A stretch of 64,000 nt of DNA from Pyxidicoccus caerfyrddinensis (GCF_010894405.1 NZ_JAAIYA010000039.1:1-64000); one strand, 5' to 3'. Counted from the first letter of the stretch, positions 28,260 through 37,610 are shown. Notes: a model not told the origin generated them from the sequence alone. Numbers and translations are program-made.

Positions 28260-30407
28260 CTACTTCTTCAGCGCGGCCTCGGTGGCGTGCAGGAGCGCAT
28301 CCGCGCTCACCGGCGCGCCCGTGGCGTGAATCATCCACTGGTCCGGCGTCACCGCGCCGTAGGTGGCCATCCGCTCGAACTCGGCGCCCAGCGGGCCGTG
28401 CGTCCTCAGGTGTTCTTCAATCTGGAACGCGATGAGGTGCCCCAGCGGATAGTCCGGCAGGTAGAGCGGGTAGCTGATCATGTGGCTGTAGATGCCCAGC
28501 AGCGCCGTGCCCTCCGAGCCCAGCACCGGCGCGTAGTAGCGGTTCCACACGTCCCGGGAGATGGCCACCACCGCGTCACGCAGCTCCGCGGGCTTCGCGT
28601 CCGGATGCTCGTACATCCAGTGCCACACGGCCATGTCCACCAGCGCCACGCCGGCAATCTCCCACGTCTGCCAGAAGTCGTTCAGCACGCGCTCGCGCTC
28701 GGCCGCCGCGTCCGGCTTCCCCAGGCCCAGCAGCTCCAAGTCGCGCGCCTGGAACACGAAGGCCAGTGCCTCCGTGAAGGCGCTGTTCGGCACGCCCGTG
28801 AGCAGCGTGTGGTCCACCGAGTAGAGGCTGAACACCTGCTCCACGTTGTGCCCGAACTCGTGCACCGCGATGTTGTAGCCCTTGTAGTTCATGCCCCCCT
28901 TCTCCACGCGCGTGCGCAGGTGCGGGAAGTCGCCCCGCCGCAGCGCCTGCTGCGCATGGCCCGCCCCGCGTGACGCGTCCACCTGGATGCGCGCCGCCAG
29001 CCAGCTCGCCTTCTCCCGCGTGAAGCCCAGCCCCTGGAGGATGCGCGGCATGTCCTTCGCGAAGGCCGCTGCCGTGGGGTAGCGCTTGCGCGTCAGCGCA
29101 TCCAGCTCCGCCTCCGGCCGCTTCCCTCCCGGCTTGAAGCCCGGGTACCACAGGTCCTGCGGGCCCAGCTTCCGCCCCAGCCGCGCCTCGATTTCCTTCG
29201 CCACGCGCGGCACCACTGGCGACTCCAGCACCTGCGTGAGCAGCGCCTTCACGCGCTCCTCCGGAATCTCGCGCATCAGCTCGAAGCTGCGCGCAATCCG
29301 CGTGGGTGCCACCGGCGAGTACGGGTCCGCCTTGCGCCCCGCCTGGAAGACGGCCAGCAGGTGCGCGTAGCGCGTGTCCGGCTCCGGGGCCATCTCCGGA
29401 GCCCCCTTCGGCTTCGCCTCGCGCGCGGGCGCGTCCTCCTCCACCGTCTCCGGCGGCGCCACCGTCACCGCGTTCGTCACCGGGTCCCAGTCCAACCGCG
29501 GGTTGTCGATGACGGCCGCGGGAATCGTCTGCGTGACGATGCGCTCCATCACCTGGAGGATCATCCGCTGCTTCGCCATCCCATTCGGGTCCGTGTAGTC
29601 GCCCTTGAGCTCGTCGCGCAGGTTCCAGTGGCTGATGAGCCGCAGCCCCTTCGGGAAGGGCCGGTTCCCCCGTGCATCCACCAGGTGGTGCATCCAGACG
29701 TTGTACTCGGCGATGTAGAGGCCGGCCGCGGCGATGACTCGCGACGACTCCTGTTCAATCTCCGCCGGCACCCGCCGGTTGAAGCGCGACGTCAGCTTCG
29801 ACTCCGCCCACTGCCGCCGCGTCCACTTCGGGCCCTGCTCCACGCGCTCGGCCAGCGTGGTGAGCGGGAAGTTGAGCAGCACCACGAAGCCCGCCTTCGC
29901 GCGGAACAGGTCCGAGGTGACGTTGGCGGACGGGTCATACGAAGCCAGCAGCGGCTCCACCGGCAGCAGCGGCCCCAGATCCAGGTCCGAGTACCACTGC
30001 AGCTCACGGCCCAGCTCGTTCATGTGTCCGTCGAGCTGCTCGAACAGCCGCTCCAGCCGCGCGAAGGTGGCATCCAGCGCCTTCGCGTCGGACAGGAACT
30101 GCTCGCGGATGAAGGCCGCCGCGTCCCCGTCCCCTTCGTTCCACAGCGCCAGCACCTGGTCCACGCCGCGGTCGATGCGCGCGCGCTGCGCCTCGCCGTG
30201 CTTCGCGACCAGCTCCGCCTTCAGCGCGGCGGCGTCGAACGAGGACGGCTTCATCGCGGGCTCCTGGGACGACGCGGCGGGAGCCGCCGGAGGTGTCGGC
30301 TGCACGGCGGGCGCATCCGGTACGGGCCGTGGCGTGGAGCAGCCGAGCATGGCCAGCAGGGGCAGCAGGTGGGCGCGCGGGGCGCGAGGCTTCTTCGGAT
30401 TGGGCAC
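28260..30407 (-). CDS. Lipoprotein zinc metallopeptidase (HEFGH)
   Basis: 715 residues from a GTG start that gives a lipoprotein signal (HLLPLLAMLGC). The zinc site is NIAVHEFGHNVEQVF near residue 495; the third ligand may be a Glu in NSAFTEALAFVFQARDLEL. Members of this gluzincin group act as oligopeptidase-like enzymes; the substrate is unknown. A Pro/Ala linker follows the lipid anchor. Another large zinc peptidase of family M2 lies upstream on the same strand, but a terminator separates them. Confidence 0.75.
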   Translation of the reverse strand: MPNPKKPRAPRAHLLPLLAMLGCSTPRPVPDAPAVQPTPPAAPAASSQEPAMKPSSFDAAALKAELVAKHGEAQRARIDRGVDQVLALWNEGDGDAAAFIREQFLSDAKALDATFARLERLFEQLDGHMNELGRELQWYSDLDLGPLLPVEPLLASYDPSANVTSDLFRAKAGFVVLLNFPLTTLAERVEQGPKWTRRQWAESKLTSRFNRRVPAEIEQESSRVIAAAGLYIAEYNVWMHHLVDARGNRPFPKGLRLISHWNLRDELKGDYTDPNGMAKQRMILQVMERIVTQTIPAAVIDNPRLDWDPVTNAVTVAPPETVEEDAPAREAKPKGAPEMAPEPDTRYAHLLAVFQAGRKADPYSPVAPTRIARSFELMREIPEERVKALLTQVLESPVVPRVAKEIEARLGRKLGPQDLWYPGFKPGGKRPEAELDALTRKRYPTAAAFAKDMPRILQGLGFTREKASWLAARIQVDASRGAGHAQQALRRGDFPHLRTRVEKGGMNYKGYNIAVHEFGHNVEQVFSLYSVDHTLLTGVPNSAFTEALAFVFQARDLELLGLGKPDAAAERERVLNDFWQTWEIAGVALVDMAVWHWMYEHPDAKPAELRDAVVAISRDVWNRYYAPVLGSEGTALLGIYSHMISYPLYLPDYPLGHLIAFQIEEHLRTHGPLGAEFERMATYGAVTPDQWMIHATGAPVSADALLHATEAALKK

Positions 30408-30431
30408 GTTGGGAAGCTCCAGAAACACGAA

Positions 30432-30458
30432 GGGTCCGACCCTCGGCGGGCCGGACCC
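30432..30458 (-). terminator. Intrinsic terminator downstream of the M2 peptidase / csp remnant
   Basis: GGGTCCG (30432-30438) pairs with CGGACCC (30452-30458), continued by CCC/GGG after one mismatch. On the minus strand it is followed by TTCGTGTTTCT. It was probably the terminator of the former cold-shock gene. Confidence 0.65.
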
Positions 30459-30496
30459 CCATGATGCATCAGGAAGTCGTTCGAACGACGCCCGGC

Positions 30497-30545
30497 TCAG
30501 GCCGCGCGGACGTTCTGCGCCTGCAGGCCCTTGGCTACCAGCCGC
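30497..30545 (-). pseudogene. 3' remnant of a cold-shock protein gene
   Basis: In the minus frame ending at the TGA at 30497 the last residues are VAKGLQAQNVRAA. This is the C-terminus of myxobacterial CspA-type proteins (consensus GPKGLQAQNVR). No cold-shock RNA-binding motifs (KGFGFI, VFVHF) lie upstream; the DNA there is the 3' end of the M2 peptidase gene in another frame. Only the tail of a csp gene and its terminator appear to survive. Confidence 0.55.
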
Positions 30546-32475
30546 ACTTCTGGCCCTTGTTCTGCGTCTGGAGCCAGGTGCGCAGCGGGCTGAAGTAGTC
30601 CAGCAACGCGGTTGCATCCATCTGCCGCGTGCCCGTCATGGCCTGGAGCGCGTCCGGCCACGGCTTGCTGGCGCCCAGCTCCAACATGGCCTGGAGCCGC
30701 TTGCCGGCCTCCTTGTTCCCGTAGACGGAGCACTCGTGCAGCGGGCCCTTGTAGCCGGCCGCCTCGCACATGGCCTTGTGGAACTGGAACTGGAGGATGC
30801 GCGCGAGGAAGTAGCGCGTGTACGGGACGTTGGCGGGCACGTGGTACTTCGCGCCCGGGTCGAAGTCCTGCTCGGTGCGCGCCACCGGCGCGGCCACGCC
30901 CTGGTACTTCTCACGCAGCGCCCACCAGGCCTTGTTGTAGTCCGCCGGCTGGGTGCGGCCGGAGAACACCTCCCAGCGCCACTGGTCCACGAGCAGGCCG
31001 AACGGCAGGAAGGCCACCTTCTCCAGCGCGTCCTTGAGCTGGAGGTTGATGAGGTTCTTGTCGTTCTTCGGCACCGACTTCAGCAGGCCGATCTGTTGCA
31101 GGTACGCGGGGGTGATGCTCAGCGTGAGCGCGTCGCCGATGGCCTCGTGGAAGCCGTCGTTGGCGCCGGCCTGATAGAGCACGGGGAGCTTGTAGTAGTA
31201 CGTGTAGTAGTAGTTGTGGCCCAGCTCGTGGTGGATGGTGATGAGGTCCTCCTCGGTGGGCTTGATGCACATCTTGATGCGCAGGTCGTTCTCGTAGGTC
31301 ACGTCCCACGCGCTGGCGTGGCAGACGACCTCGCGGTCCCTCGGCTTGGTGAACTGCGAGCGCTCGAAGAAGGTCTGCGGCAGCTCCTTGAGGCCCATGG
31401 AGGTGAAGAACTTCTCACCCAGCTTCACCATGCGCATGGGGTCGTAGTTCTGCTTCTTCAGCTCGGCGTCCACGTCCAGGCTGGCCTGGCCGGGGAAGGG
31501 CTCCACCAGCGGGTAGATGTTGTTCCACTCCTGCGCCCACATGTTGCCGAGCAGGTGCGCGGGGATGGGCTTGCCGGCGGGCACCTTGCCCTCGCCGTAC
31601 TGCTTCGCGAGGCGGCCGCGCACGTAGCAGTGCAGCTCGTCGTAGAGGGGCTTCACCTGGCCCCACAGGCGCTGGGCCTCCTTCTCGAACTCGGCGGGCG
31701 GCATGTCGTACGACGAGCGCCAGAGCGTGCCCAGGTCGTTGAAGCCGATGTCCTGCGCGCCCTCGTTGGAGATGGACACCAGGCGCTCGAACAGCGGGCG
31801 CATGGGACGGGAGATGCCGTGCCAGCCCTGCCACGCGTCGAGCAGCTCGTCGTAGTTGTGGCTCTCGGCGATGACCTCGGACAGTTCCTCCAGGTCGCGG
31901 CACTTCCCCTTGCCGTCCTTGCCGCAGTACTTGCCCTTGCCGTACATGCCCTCGAGCTTCGCGGCGATGGCGGCCAGCTCCGCGCGCTTCTGCGCGTCCG
32001 ACGGCGCGGGCAGCGCCTGGGACACCTTGAGCAGGTGCAGCATGCGCGCGGAGTCCGCGTCCAGCTGCACGCCCTCGAAGCGGCGCGCGCCCTTGATGGC
32101 GCCGTTGACGTACGCCAACACCTCTTCGTTGATGGTGGCGGCGTTCCGCTCGGTGTCGTCGGTGATGTACGTGTTCTTGATCCACTCGGCGGTGGCCTGC
32201 TTCGTCCACAGCTTCTTCAGGTCCGCGTTGACCTTCTCGGCGAACTGCTTCGCCTCGTCGGGTGTGGCCTGGGACGTGGCGGCCGCCGGTTGAGCGGTGG
32301 CGCCAGCCTGGGAGGCGGCGCCAGCCTGGGAAGCAGCGGCCGCAGGCGCGGACTCGCCGGTGGCCGGGGTCTCACGCGTCACTTGCGAGTCCTGGGCACA
32401 GCCCAGGAAGGCGGGCAGCGCGACGGCCGCCAGGACCGTGCGCAGCAGGGGGTGCAGGGGAGTTTTCCGGGTCAT
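30535..32475 (-). CDS. M2 family (angiotensin-converting-enzyme-like) peptidyl-dipeptidase lipoprotein
   Basis: 646 residues from the ATG at 32475, giving a lipoprotein signal (TVLAAVALPAFLGC). An Ala/Gln-rich linker with AGAASQAGA-type repeats follows. The M2 zinc site is ITIHHELGHNYYYTYY near residue 405, with GFHEAIGDALTLS supplying the third ligand. CHASAWDV and FARILQFQFHK-like segments (FLARILQFQFHKAMCEAAG) are also typical of ACE. It likely cleaves dipeptides from peptide C-termini at the cell surface. The gene's last bases overlap the csp remnant. Confidence 0.9.
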   Translation of the reverse strand: MTRKTPLHPLLRTVLAAVALPAFLGCAQDSQVTRETPATGESAPAAAASQAGAASQAGATAQPAAATSQATPDEAKQFAEKVNADLKKLWTKQATAEWIKNTYITDDTERNAATINEEVLAYVNGAIKGARRFEGVQLDADSARMLHLLKVSQALPAPSDAQKRAELAAIAAKLEGMYGKGKYCGKDGKGKCRDLEELSEVIAESHNYDELLDAWQGWHGISRPMRPLFERLVSISNEGAQDIGFNDLGTLWRSSYDMPPAEFEKEAQRLWGQVKPLYDELHCYVRGRLAKQYGEGKVPAGKPIPAHLLGNMWAQEWNNIYPLVEPFPGQASLDVDAELKKQNYDPMRMVKLGEKFFTSMGLKELPQTFFERSQFTKPRDREVVCHASAWDVTYENDLRIKMCIKPTEEDLITIHHELGHNYYYTYYYKLPVLYQAGANDGFHEAIGDALTLSITPAYLQQIGLLKSVPKNDKNLINLQLKDALEKVAFLPFGLLVDQWRWEVFSGRTQPADYNKAWWALREKYQGVAAPVARTEQDFDPGAKYHVPANVPYTRYFLARILQFQFHKAMCEAAGYKGPLHECSVYGNKEAGKRLQAMLELGASKPWPDALQAMTGTRQMDATALLDYFSPLRTWLQTQNKGQKCGW

Positions 32476-32677
32476 GGGGGCGGACCGTAGAAGAACCGCC
32501 GTCCGATGACACCCCGAAAAGTAGGACTCCGTCAGGGAGCCGTCGTGCACTGTTCTCTCGACGAGTTGCGCCAACGCCGAGCGTCAGCCCGACATGACAC
32601 GCGGGCCCGGCCGGGCAGCGTGCGAGCACTCCGGCCCCGCCCTCCCTCGCGCCCACGCCGCGTTACAGCTTCCCTCC

Positions 32678-33778
32678 ATGCTGCTGGGACACACGCAGGA
32701 CCCGCTCTGGCCGGCCCCTCTGGAAGCGGTGGAGGACGCCCGCCTCTTCCTGCGCGAGCAGGCCGGGCGGCGCGTGCTGGTGGCACCGCACACGGACGTG
32801 GATGGCCTCACTTCCGGCGTGCTGGCGCTTCGCGCGCTGGAGGCCATCGGCGCCCGCCCACTGGCACGGGTTCCCGGCAAAGGAGAGCGCGCCCACTCGC
32901 CGGCCTTCCAGGAGCGGCTGCGCGCGGGCTCGCACGACGCGCTGGTGGTGCTCGATATGGGCAGCCGCGGCGCTCCCATCGTCCCTGAATTGCCGACGCT
33001 CGTGGTGGACCACCACGCGTCCGACGCCTTCCCTCCCGGAGCGCAGGTGCTGAGCGCGCACAGGCATGAGCCCACCGCCAACAGCAGCCTGCTGACGTAC
33101 GTGCTGGTGTCTCCGCTGGTGGTGCCCGGGCCGCTGGAGTGGCTGGCGGTGTTGGGCACGGTGGCGGCCCTGGGAGCGACAGCGCCGATGCCGTTCCTCA
33201 AGGACGCGCTCAAGCGCGCGGGGCGCAAGGCGGTGACGGAGTCGGTGGCGCTGCTGAACGCGGCGCGGCGCTCGTCGCGGTTCGCCGCACCGCAGGCGCT
33301 GGAGGTGCTGCTGCGCGCCGGGAGCGCGGCGGACATCGCCGAGGGACGCGTGCCCGGCGTGGACGTGCTGCACGACTGCCGGCTGGAGGTGCAGCGCGAG
33401 GTGGCCCGGTGCGCGAAGACACCGCCGCGCCTCGCGGGCAACGTGGCGCTGCTGCTGTTCAGCTCCGAGGCACAGGTGCACCCGCTGGTCGCCGTGCGCT
33501 GGGCACAGCGCCTGCCCGAGCACATCGTCATCGCCGCCAACGCGGGCTACCTGCCGGGCCAGGTCAACTTCGCCATGCGCAGCCGGGCCCCCGTGGACCT
33601 GATTGCCTTCTTGAAGGGGCTGAACCTGCCGCCCATGGGCGAGGAGTTCGCCCACGGCCATGCGCGCGCCATGGGAGGCAGCCTGTCGCAGGAGGACTTC
33701 ATCCGCTTCGCCGACGCGGTGGGCTTTCGCGGGCTGCGCACCTTCGACGTGGAACGCCGGGGCGCCTTCCCCGGCTGA
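32678..33778 (+). CDS. DHH/DHHA1 phosphoesterase-like protein
   Basis: 366 residues from the ATG at 32678. VLVAPHTDVDGLTSGVLALR carries the first metal motif (DVD), LVVLDMGSRG the second, and LVVDHHASD the DHH motif. The C-terminus ends in a DHHA1-like GHARAMGGSLSQEDF. Proteins of this family hydrolyse nano-RNA, cyclic dinucleotides or ssDNA (RecJ, NrnA); I cannot tell which here. An earlier in-frame start at 32594 adds only Gly/Arg-rich sequence. Confidence 0.82.
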   Translation: MLLGHTQDPLWPAPLEAVEDARLFLREQAGRRVLVAPHTDVDGLTSGVLALRALEAIGARPLARVPGKGERAHSPAFQERLRAGSHDALVVLDMGSRGAPIVPELPTLVVDHHASDAFPPGAQVLSAHRHEPTANSSLLTYVLVSPLVVPGPLEWLAVLGTVAALGATAPMPFLKDALKRAGRKAVTESVALLNAARRSSRFAAPQALEVLLRAGSAADIAEGRVPGVDVLHDCRLEVQREVARCAKTPPRLAGNVALLLFSSEAQVHPLVAVRWAQRLPEHIVIAANAGYLPGQVNFAMRSRAPVDLIAFLKGLNLPPMGEEFAHGHARAMGGSLSQEDFIRFADAVGFRGLRTFDVERRGAFPG

Positions 33779-33798
33779 TGCGATATGACGGAGGCGTG

Positions 33799-34365
33799 AT
33801 GCCCCGTCCGCGCCTCTTCCTCTCCGCCCTCGTCGCCGTCATCTCCCTCTCCGCCTGCGACTCCACGGAGCCCGAGCCGGAGCCGACGTCCCAGGGCTGC
33901 GAGCAGTTCGACTTCCCCCTGTCCGCACAGACCGAGAACCGCCACCTCAGCTCGTGCAGCAGCAGCGCGTGCGGCTCCGGGGACACCGCGTCCGAGAACC
34001 CGCCGAGCTCCGGCCTGCACTGCGGCAGCGTGGCCCGATGCGGCGTGTACACGGAGCCCATCTCGCGCTGTCTCTACATCCACAACCTGGAGCACGGGCA
34101 CGCGGTGTTCCTCTACAACTGCCCGGAGGGCTGCCCGGACGAGGTGGCGAAGCTCGAGGCCGCGGCGGCCTCGGTGGCGACGGGCTCCAATGGCATCCGC
34201 CGCGCGGTGGTGGCGCAGGACCCGCTGCTGCCGAACCGCGTGGCCGCGCTGCTGTGGCGGCGTGCGTACGTGACGGACACCGCGGACCCGGAAGCCCTGC
34301 GGTGCCTGCTGGAGCACCAGGACGTCGACGCCCCCGAGCCGGGCCTCGCGTGCCCCGGCCTCTGA
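33799..34365 (+). CDS. DUF3105 lipoprotein
   Basis: 188 residues. Lipoprotein signal LFLSALVAVISLSAC (Cys20). The DUF3105 core reads NPPSSGLHCGSVARCGVYTE, then YIHNLEHGHAVFLYNCPEGC, with conserved HxLEHG. Eight or more cysteines suggest disulfides. Function unknown. GGAGG lies just before the ATG; the gene starts about 20 bases after the DHH gene. Confidence 0.8.
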   Translation: MPRPRLFLSALVAVISLSACDSTEPEPEPTSQGCEQFDFPLSAQTENRHLSSCSSSACGSGDTASENPPSSGLHCGSVARCGVYTEPISRCLYIHNLEHGHAVFLYNCPEGCPDEVAKLEAAAASVATGSNGIRRAVVAQDPLLPNRVAALLWRRAYVTDTADPEALRCLLEHQDVDAPEPGLACPGL

Positions 34366-34584
34366 GCCAGCGTCCTTCTCAGCACACCTGTCTCGGCCTC
34401 CAGTCGGAGAGGCTCCCCGACTGACCTCGAGCGCCCTCGCGGGCGAGTGAATGTCCGCCTGCCCTGCGTCGTCACGAGCAGGTGTTCGGCCGCGGGCTCA
34501 TGGGGCAGGCGAGGCGGTTGGAATGTCGGCACCTGCCCCGGCGGGCGGCGTGCGATACGCCCGCCGTTTGTAATCCAGGGTGCC
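34366..34584. other. Intergenic interval, nothing recognised
   Basis: About 220 bases between the DUF3105 gene and the secreted hydrolase-like gene. No hairpin with a U tract and no ORF of note; it presumably carries the promoter of the next gene. Confidence 0.4.
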
Positions 34585-36492
34585 ATGAGAACGAACCTTC
34601 GACGCGCCCTCACGGCGCTGATGACCCTCTTCGCCCTCGCCTCCGCCCCCGCGCTCGCGCAATCAGCGACCGGCGTGAAGGGGCCCGTCCCCCCGGGGCT
34701 CCCCAACCGGCTGCTCGTCGGACTCTTCGAGGAGGCCGGGCAGAACTGGATGCGCGACAGCGGCGTGCCCTGGGACGTGCGCTACCGGTACTTCACCAAG
34801 GGCTGGGTGGATAACTGGGGCTGGGGCCCGTACGACGGCGCCTGGGGCGCGACCTTCCTGCAGGAGTCGTTCACCCAGGGCTACATCGCGGCCCCCGTCT
34901 TCTATCAACTCTTCTCCGAGCCCGGCGGTGGCGAGGGCGAGTCGCTCGCCAAGGTGCAGAACGCCACCACCATGCGCAGCTACTTCAACGACGTGAAGCT
35001 GCTGATGCAGCGCGCGAAGGAGCACGGCAAGCCCGTGCTCGTCCTCATCGAGCCGGACGCGTTCGGCCTGCTCCAGTTCCAGACGAACTCGAATCCCAAC
35101 GCGTACGCCGCTGTGGCGGCCACCGGCATGCCCGAATTGGCGAGCCTCCCCAACACCGTCGCGGGCTGGGGCCTGGCGTTCCTCCAGCTGCGCAAGGCCG
35201 TGGGCGCGAACAACGTCATCCTCGGCATCCACGTGTCCGCGTGGGCCAGCGGCAAGGACATCTCCTGCTGCTCGGTGACGGACCCGCTCCAGCCCGAGGT
35301 GGACAAGGTCGTCAACTTCCTCAAGCCGATGGGCCTGGGCCCCAACACCACCGGCGCCACCTACGACGTGCTCGTGGGCGACCCGCTCGACCGCGACGCG
35401 GACTTCTACAAGCTCACGCGCGGCCAGGATGTCTGGTGGGACGCGAGCGACCTCGCCTCGATTTCCTCGCGCTCCTTCAATCGCTACGCGGAGTGGCTGC
35501 GGCTGTTCAACGCGTCCAGCGGCAAGCGCTGGGTGCTGTGGCAGATTCCGCTCGGCAACGCCAACCACCGCAACATCAACAACGACGGCTCGGCGCGCGC
35601 GGGCTACCGCGACAACCGGCCGGAGTACTTCTTCGGGACGCTGGGCGATTTGCACCGGAGGAAGTTCGCCAACTCGGGTGTCATCGCCCTGCTCTTCGGC
35701 GCGGGCGCCGGCGGGCAGAGCTCGTACCAGAATGACCAGGCCACGGATGGACAGCCGTACGTCCGCAGCCGCGCCGGGAGCTTCCTGTCGGCTGGCGGCC
35801 TGACACTGCCTGCCGTGGGCACCACCCTACCCCTGCCTGGCAGCGGGACGGATGCGGGCACTCCGGGCGGAACGGATGCCGGAACGGGTGGCGGCACCGA
35901 CGCGGGGACTGGCGACGGTGGCACCGACGGCGGTACGGATGCGGGAACTCGCGACGGCGGCACCGGCGGCACCGACGCGGGCACCCGCGGAGACGCTGGC
36001 ACGGACGCGGGCACCGGTGGCGGCACGGACGCGGGCACCGGTGGTGGCACGACGCGCGGCTACGGGTTCGAGTCTGGCACCGAGCAGTGGGCCGCTTCCG
36101 GTGGTCAGCTCAAGCCGGTGAGTTCCTCCACGGCGCGCGCCTATGCGGGAACGCGCTCGCTCGCGGTGCCCTTCAGCGGCACGTCAGGTACCGGCGTCGC
36201 GGTGGTCACGAATGCGTCCGTCCCTCGTGGAGCGACTGTCACGTTCCGCGTGTGGATTCCCTCGGGCAGCCGCATCACCGCCATCCAGCCCTTCGCGCTG
36301 GAAGGGGCCGCGGGCGGCTGGCGCTACACCGGGAAGTGGACTGGCATCTCCAGCCTCCAGGCCAATGCCTGGAACACCGTGACGGTGACGCTGCCGTCCG
36401 CGAGCACCACGCCCCTGTTCCAGTTGGGCGTGGAGTTCACCACCAGCGGGAGCTGGACCGGCACGGCGTATCTCGACGGCATCTCCTGGTAG
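34585..36492 (+). CDS. Secreted hydrolase-like protein with GTDAG linker and C-terminal carbohydrate-binding-like domain
   Basis: 635 residues with a signal peptide (LTALMTLFALASAPALAQ). Residues 30 to about 400 look like a TIM-barrel glycoside-hydrolase domain (RYRYFTKGWVDNWGWGPYDG; VLVLIEPDAFGLLQF; VWWDASDLASISSRSFNRYA; WVLWQIPLGNANHR), but I cannot name a GH family. IEPD and WWDASD are candidate catalytic acids. A linker of GTDAGTGGG-type repeats spans about residues 415-490. The last 140 residues (YGFESGTEQWAASGG...YLDGISW) form a jelly-roll carbohydrate-binding-like domain. It probably attacks extracellular polysaccharide. Confidence 0.65.
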   Translation: MRTNLRRALTALMTLFALASAPALAQSATGVKGPVPPGLPNRLLVGLFEEAGQNWMRDSGVPWDVRYRYFTKGWVDNWGWGPYDGAWGATFLQESFTQGYIAAPVFYQLFSEPGGGEGESLAKVQNATTMRSYFNDVKLLMQRAKEHGKPVLVLIEPDAFGLLQFQTNSNPNAYAAVAATGMPELASLPNTVAGWGLAFLQLRKAVGANNVILGIHVSAWASGKDISCCSVTDPLQPEVDKVVNFLKPMGLGPNTTGATYDVLVGDPLDRDADFYKLTRGQDVWWDASDLASISSRSFNRYAEWLRLFNASSGKRWVLWQIPLGNANHRNINNDGSARAGYRDNRPEYFFGTLGDLHRRKFANSGVIALLFGAGAGGQSSYQNDQATDGQPYVRSRAGSFLSAGGLTLPAVGTTLPLPGSGTDAGTPGGTDAGTGGGTDAGTGDGGTDGGTDAGTRDGGTGGTDAGTRGDAGTDAGTGGGTDAGTGGGTTRGYGFESGTEQWAASGGQLKPVSSSTARAYAGTRSLAVPFSGTSGTGVAVVTNASVPRGATVTFRVWIPSGSRITAIQPFALEGAAGGWRYTGKWTGISSLQANAWNTVTVTLPSASTTPLFQLGVEFTTSGSWTGTAYLDGISW

Positions 36493-36510
36493 TCCCGCAG
36501 ATGCCGTTCA

Positions 36511-36537
36511 CCCCTCCCTCGTCACGCGAGGGAGGGG
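36511..36537. terminator. Bidirectional hairpin terminator
   Basis: A perfect 11-bp stem, CCCCTCCCTCG (36511-36521) against CGAGGGAGGGG (36527-36537), with loop TCACG, lies between the secreted hydrolase gene and the convergent LysR gene. CCTTCCCT follows on the plus strand. Confidence 0.75.
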
Positions 36538-36544
36538 CCTTCCC

Positions 36545-37495
36545 TCACCGCCTTCGCGGCGGACGCGAGCCACTGCCCGTCCGTTCCGCGGACAGCCGCT
36601 GTGCCGCGTCCTCCCGTGCCACGTCCACGAAGGCCCTGAGCGCGGGGGACACCTGGGCCCGGCTGGGGAAGTACAGGAAGAGGCCCGACACATGGGCCGC
36701 GTAGGGCTCGAGGACCACGCGCAGAGCGCCTCGCCGCAGCTCGGCCTCCAGCTGCGGCTCGAACAGGTAGGCGAGCCCCATGCCCGCCTCGGCCATGTCG
36801 CGAATCAGCTCCCCGTTATTGGTGGCAATCGGCCCGCGCACCGGGATGCGCCAGCTCTGCTTCCCGCGCTCCAGCTCCCACTGGTAGTGCCCTCCCGTCG
36901 TCTCCGAGCGGATGCAGATGCAGTCGTGCGTCAGCAGGTCCTTCGGCGTCTCCGGCGTCCCCCTCCGTTCCAGGTACGCGGGTGAAGCGACGACGACGAA
37001 CCGGGCCGCTCCGTACAGCCGGACCTGGACCATGTCGCGCTCGATGGACTCGTCCATGCGGATGCCCGCATCGAGCCCCTCCGCCACGATGTCCACGAAC
37101 CGGTTCTGGACGTTGACCTCCACCTCCATCTTCGGGTGCCGCGCCAGCAGCCGGGGCAACAGCGGCTTGATGATGAACGGCACCGCGAGCGACGGCACCG
37201 ACAGCCGGACCCTGCCCGTGACTTCCCCCGGCTGGGCCGAGGCCGTCTTCAGCGCCTCGAGCGCCTGGTCCACCGCCGGCCCCGCGTTCTCCAGCAGCCG
37301 CCGCCCCGCTTCCGTCAGCGCCACGCTGCGAGAAGTCCTGGTGAGCAGGGCGACGCCCAGACGCTCCTCCAGCTGACGAACGGACTGACTCAGCGCCGAC
37401 GCGGAGACTCCGAGCTCCACGGCGGCCGCGGTGAAGTTGCGCCGGCGAGCGACCTCGAGGAACGCATTCAGGGCATTCAGGGGCGTATTGGCCAT
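36545..37495 (-). CDS. LysR-family transcriptional regulator
   Basis: 316 residues. N-terminal winged HTH (NAFLEVARRRNFTAAAVELG, VSASALSQSVRQLEERLG), then the periplasmic-binding-protein-like effector domain (GRVRLSVPSLAVPFIIKPLL; DAGIRMDESIERDMVQVRLY). The Arg-rich C-terminus ends SGSRPPRRR. It is transcribed divergently from the alcohol dehydrogenase gene 115 bases away and is the obvious candidate regulator of it. Confidence 0.9.
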   Translation of the reverse strand: MANTPLNALNAFLEVARRRNFTAAAVELGVSASALSQSVRQLEERLGVALLTRTSRSVALTEAGRRLLENAGPAVDQALEALKTASAQPGEVTGRVRLSVPSLAVPFIIKPLLPRLLARHPKMEVEVNVQNRFVDIVAEGLDAGIRMDESIERDMVQVRLYGAARFVVVASPAYLERRGTPETPKDLLTHDCICIRSETTGGHYQWELERGKQSWRIPVRGPIATNNGELIRDMAEAGMGLAYLFEPQLEAELRRGALRVVLEPYAAHVSGLFLYFPSRAQVSPALRAFVDVAREDAAQRLSAERTGSGSRPPRRR

Positions 37496-37552
37496 CGTGA
37501 AGAATTCCTAAACGACCCATGCGAATCACGCCAGTTTCGAATGGCCTTCACG
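37496..37552. promoter_or_regulatory. Divergent promoter region with inverted repeat
   Basis: Between the LysR and alcohol dehydrogenase genes CGTGAAG (37496-37502) is repeated inverted as CTTCACG (37546-37552). The spacing is wide for one LysR box, so the assignment as an operator is tentative. The left arm touches the LysR start codon. Confidence 0.3.
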
Positions 37553-37610
37553 GGGCGCATATCTCAGGGCCGTTCACGAACCGGTTCCCAACGCCCTGAT
37601 GGAGTCCCCC

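Noticed and set aside
29734-32490. Plus-strand 918-codon ORF opposite the two metallopeptidases
   Set aside because: Low-complexity Leu/Val/Arg product, antisense to two clear peptidase genes.
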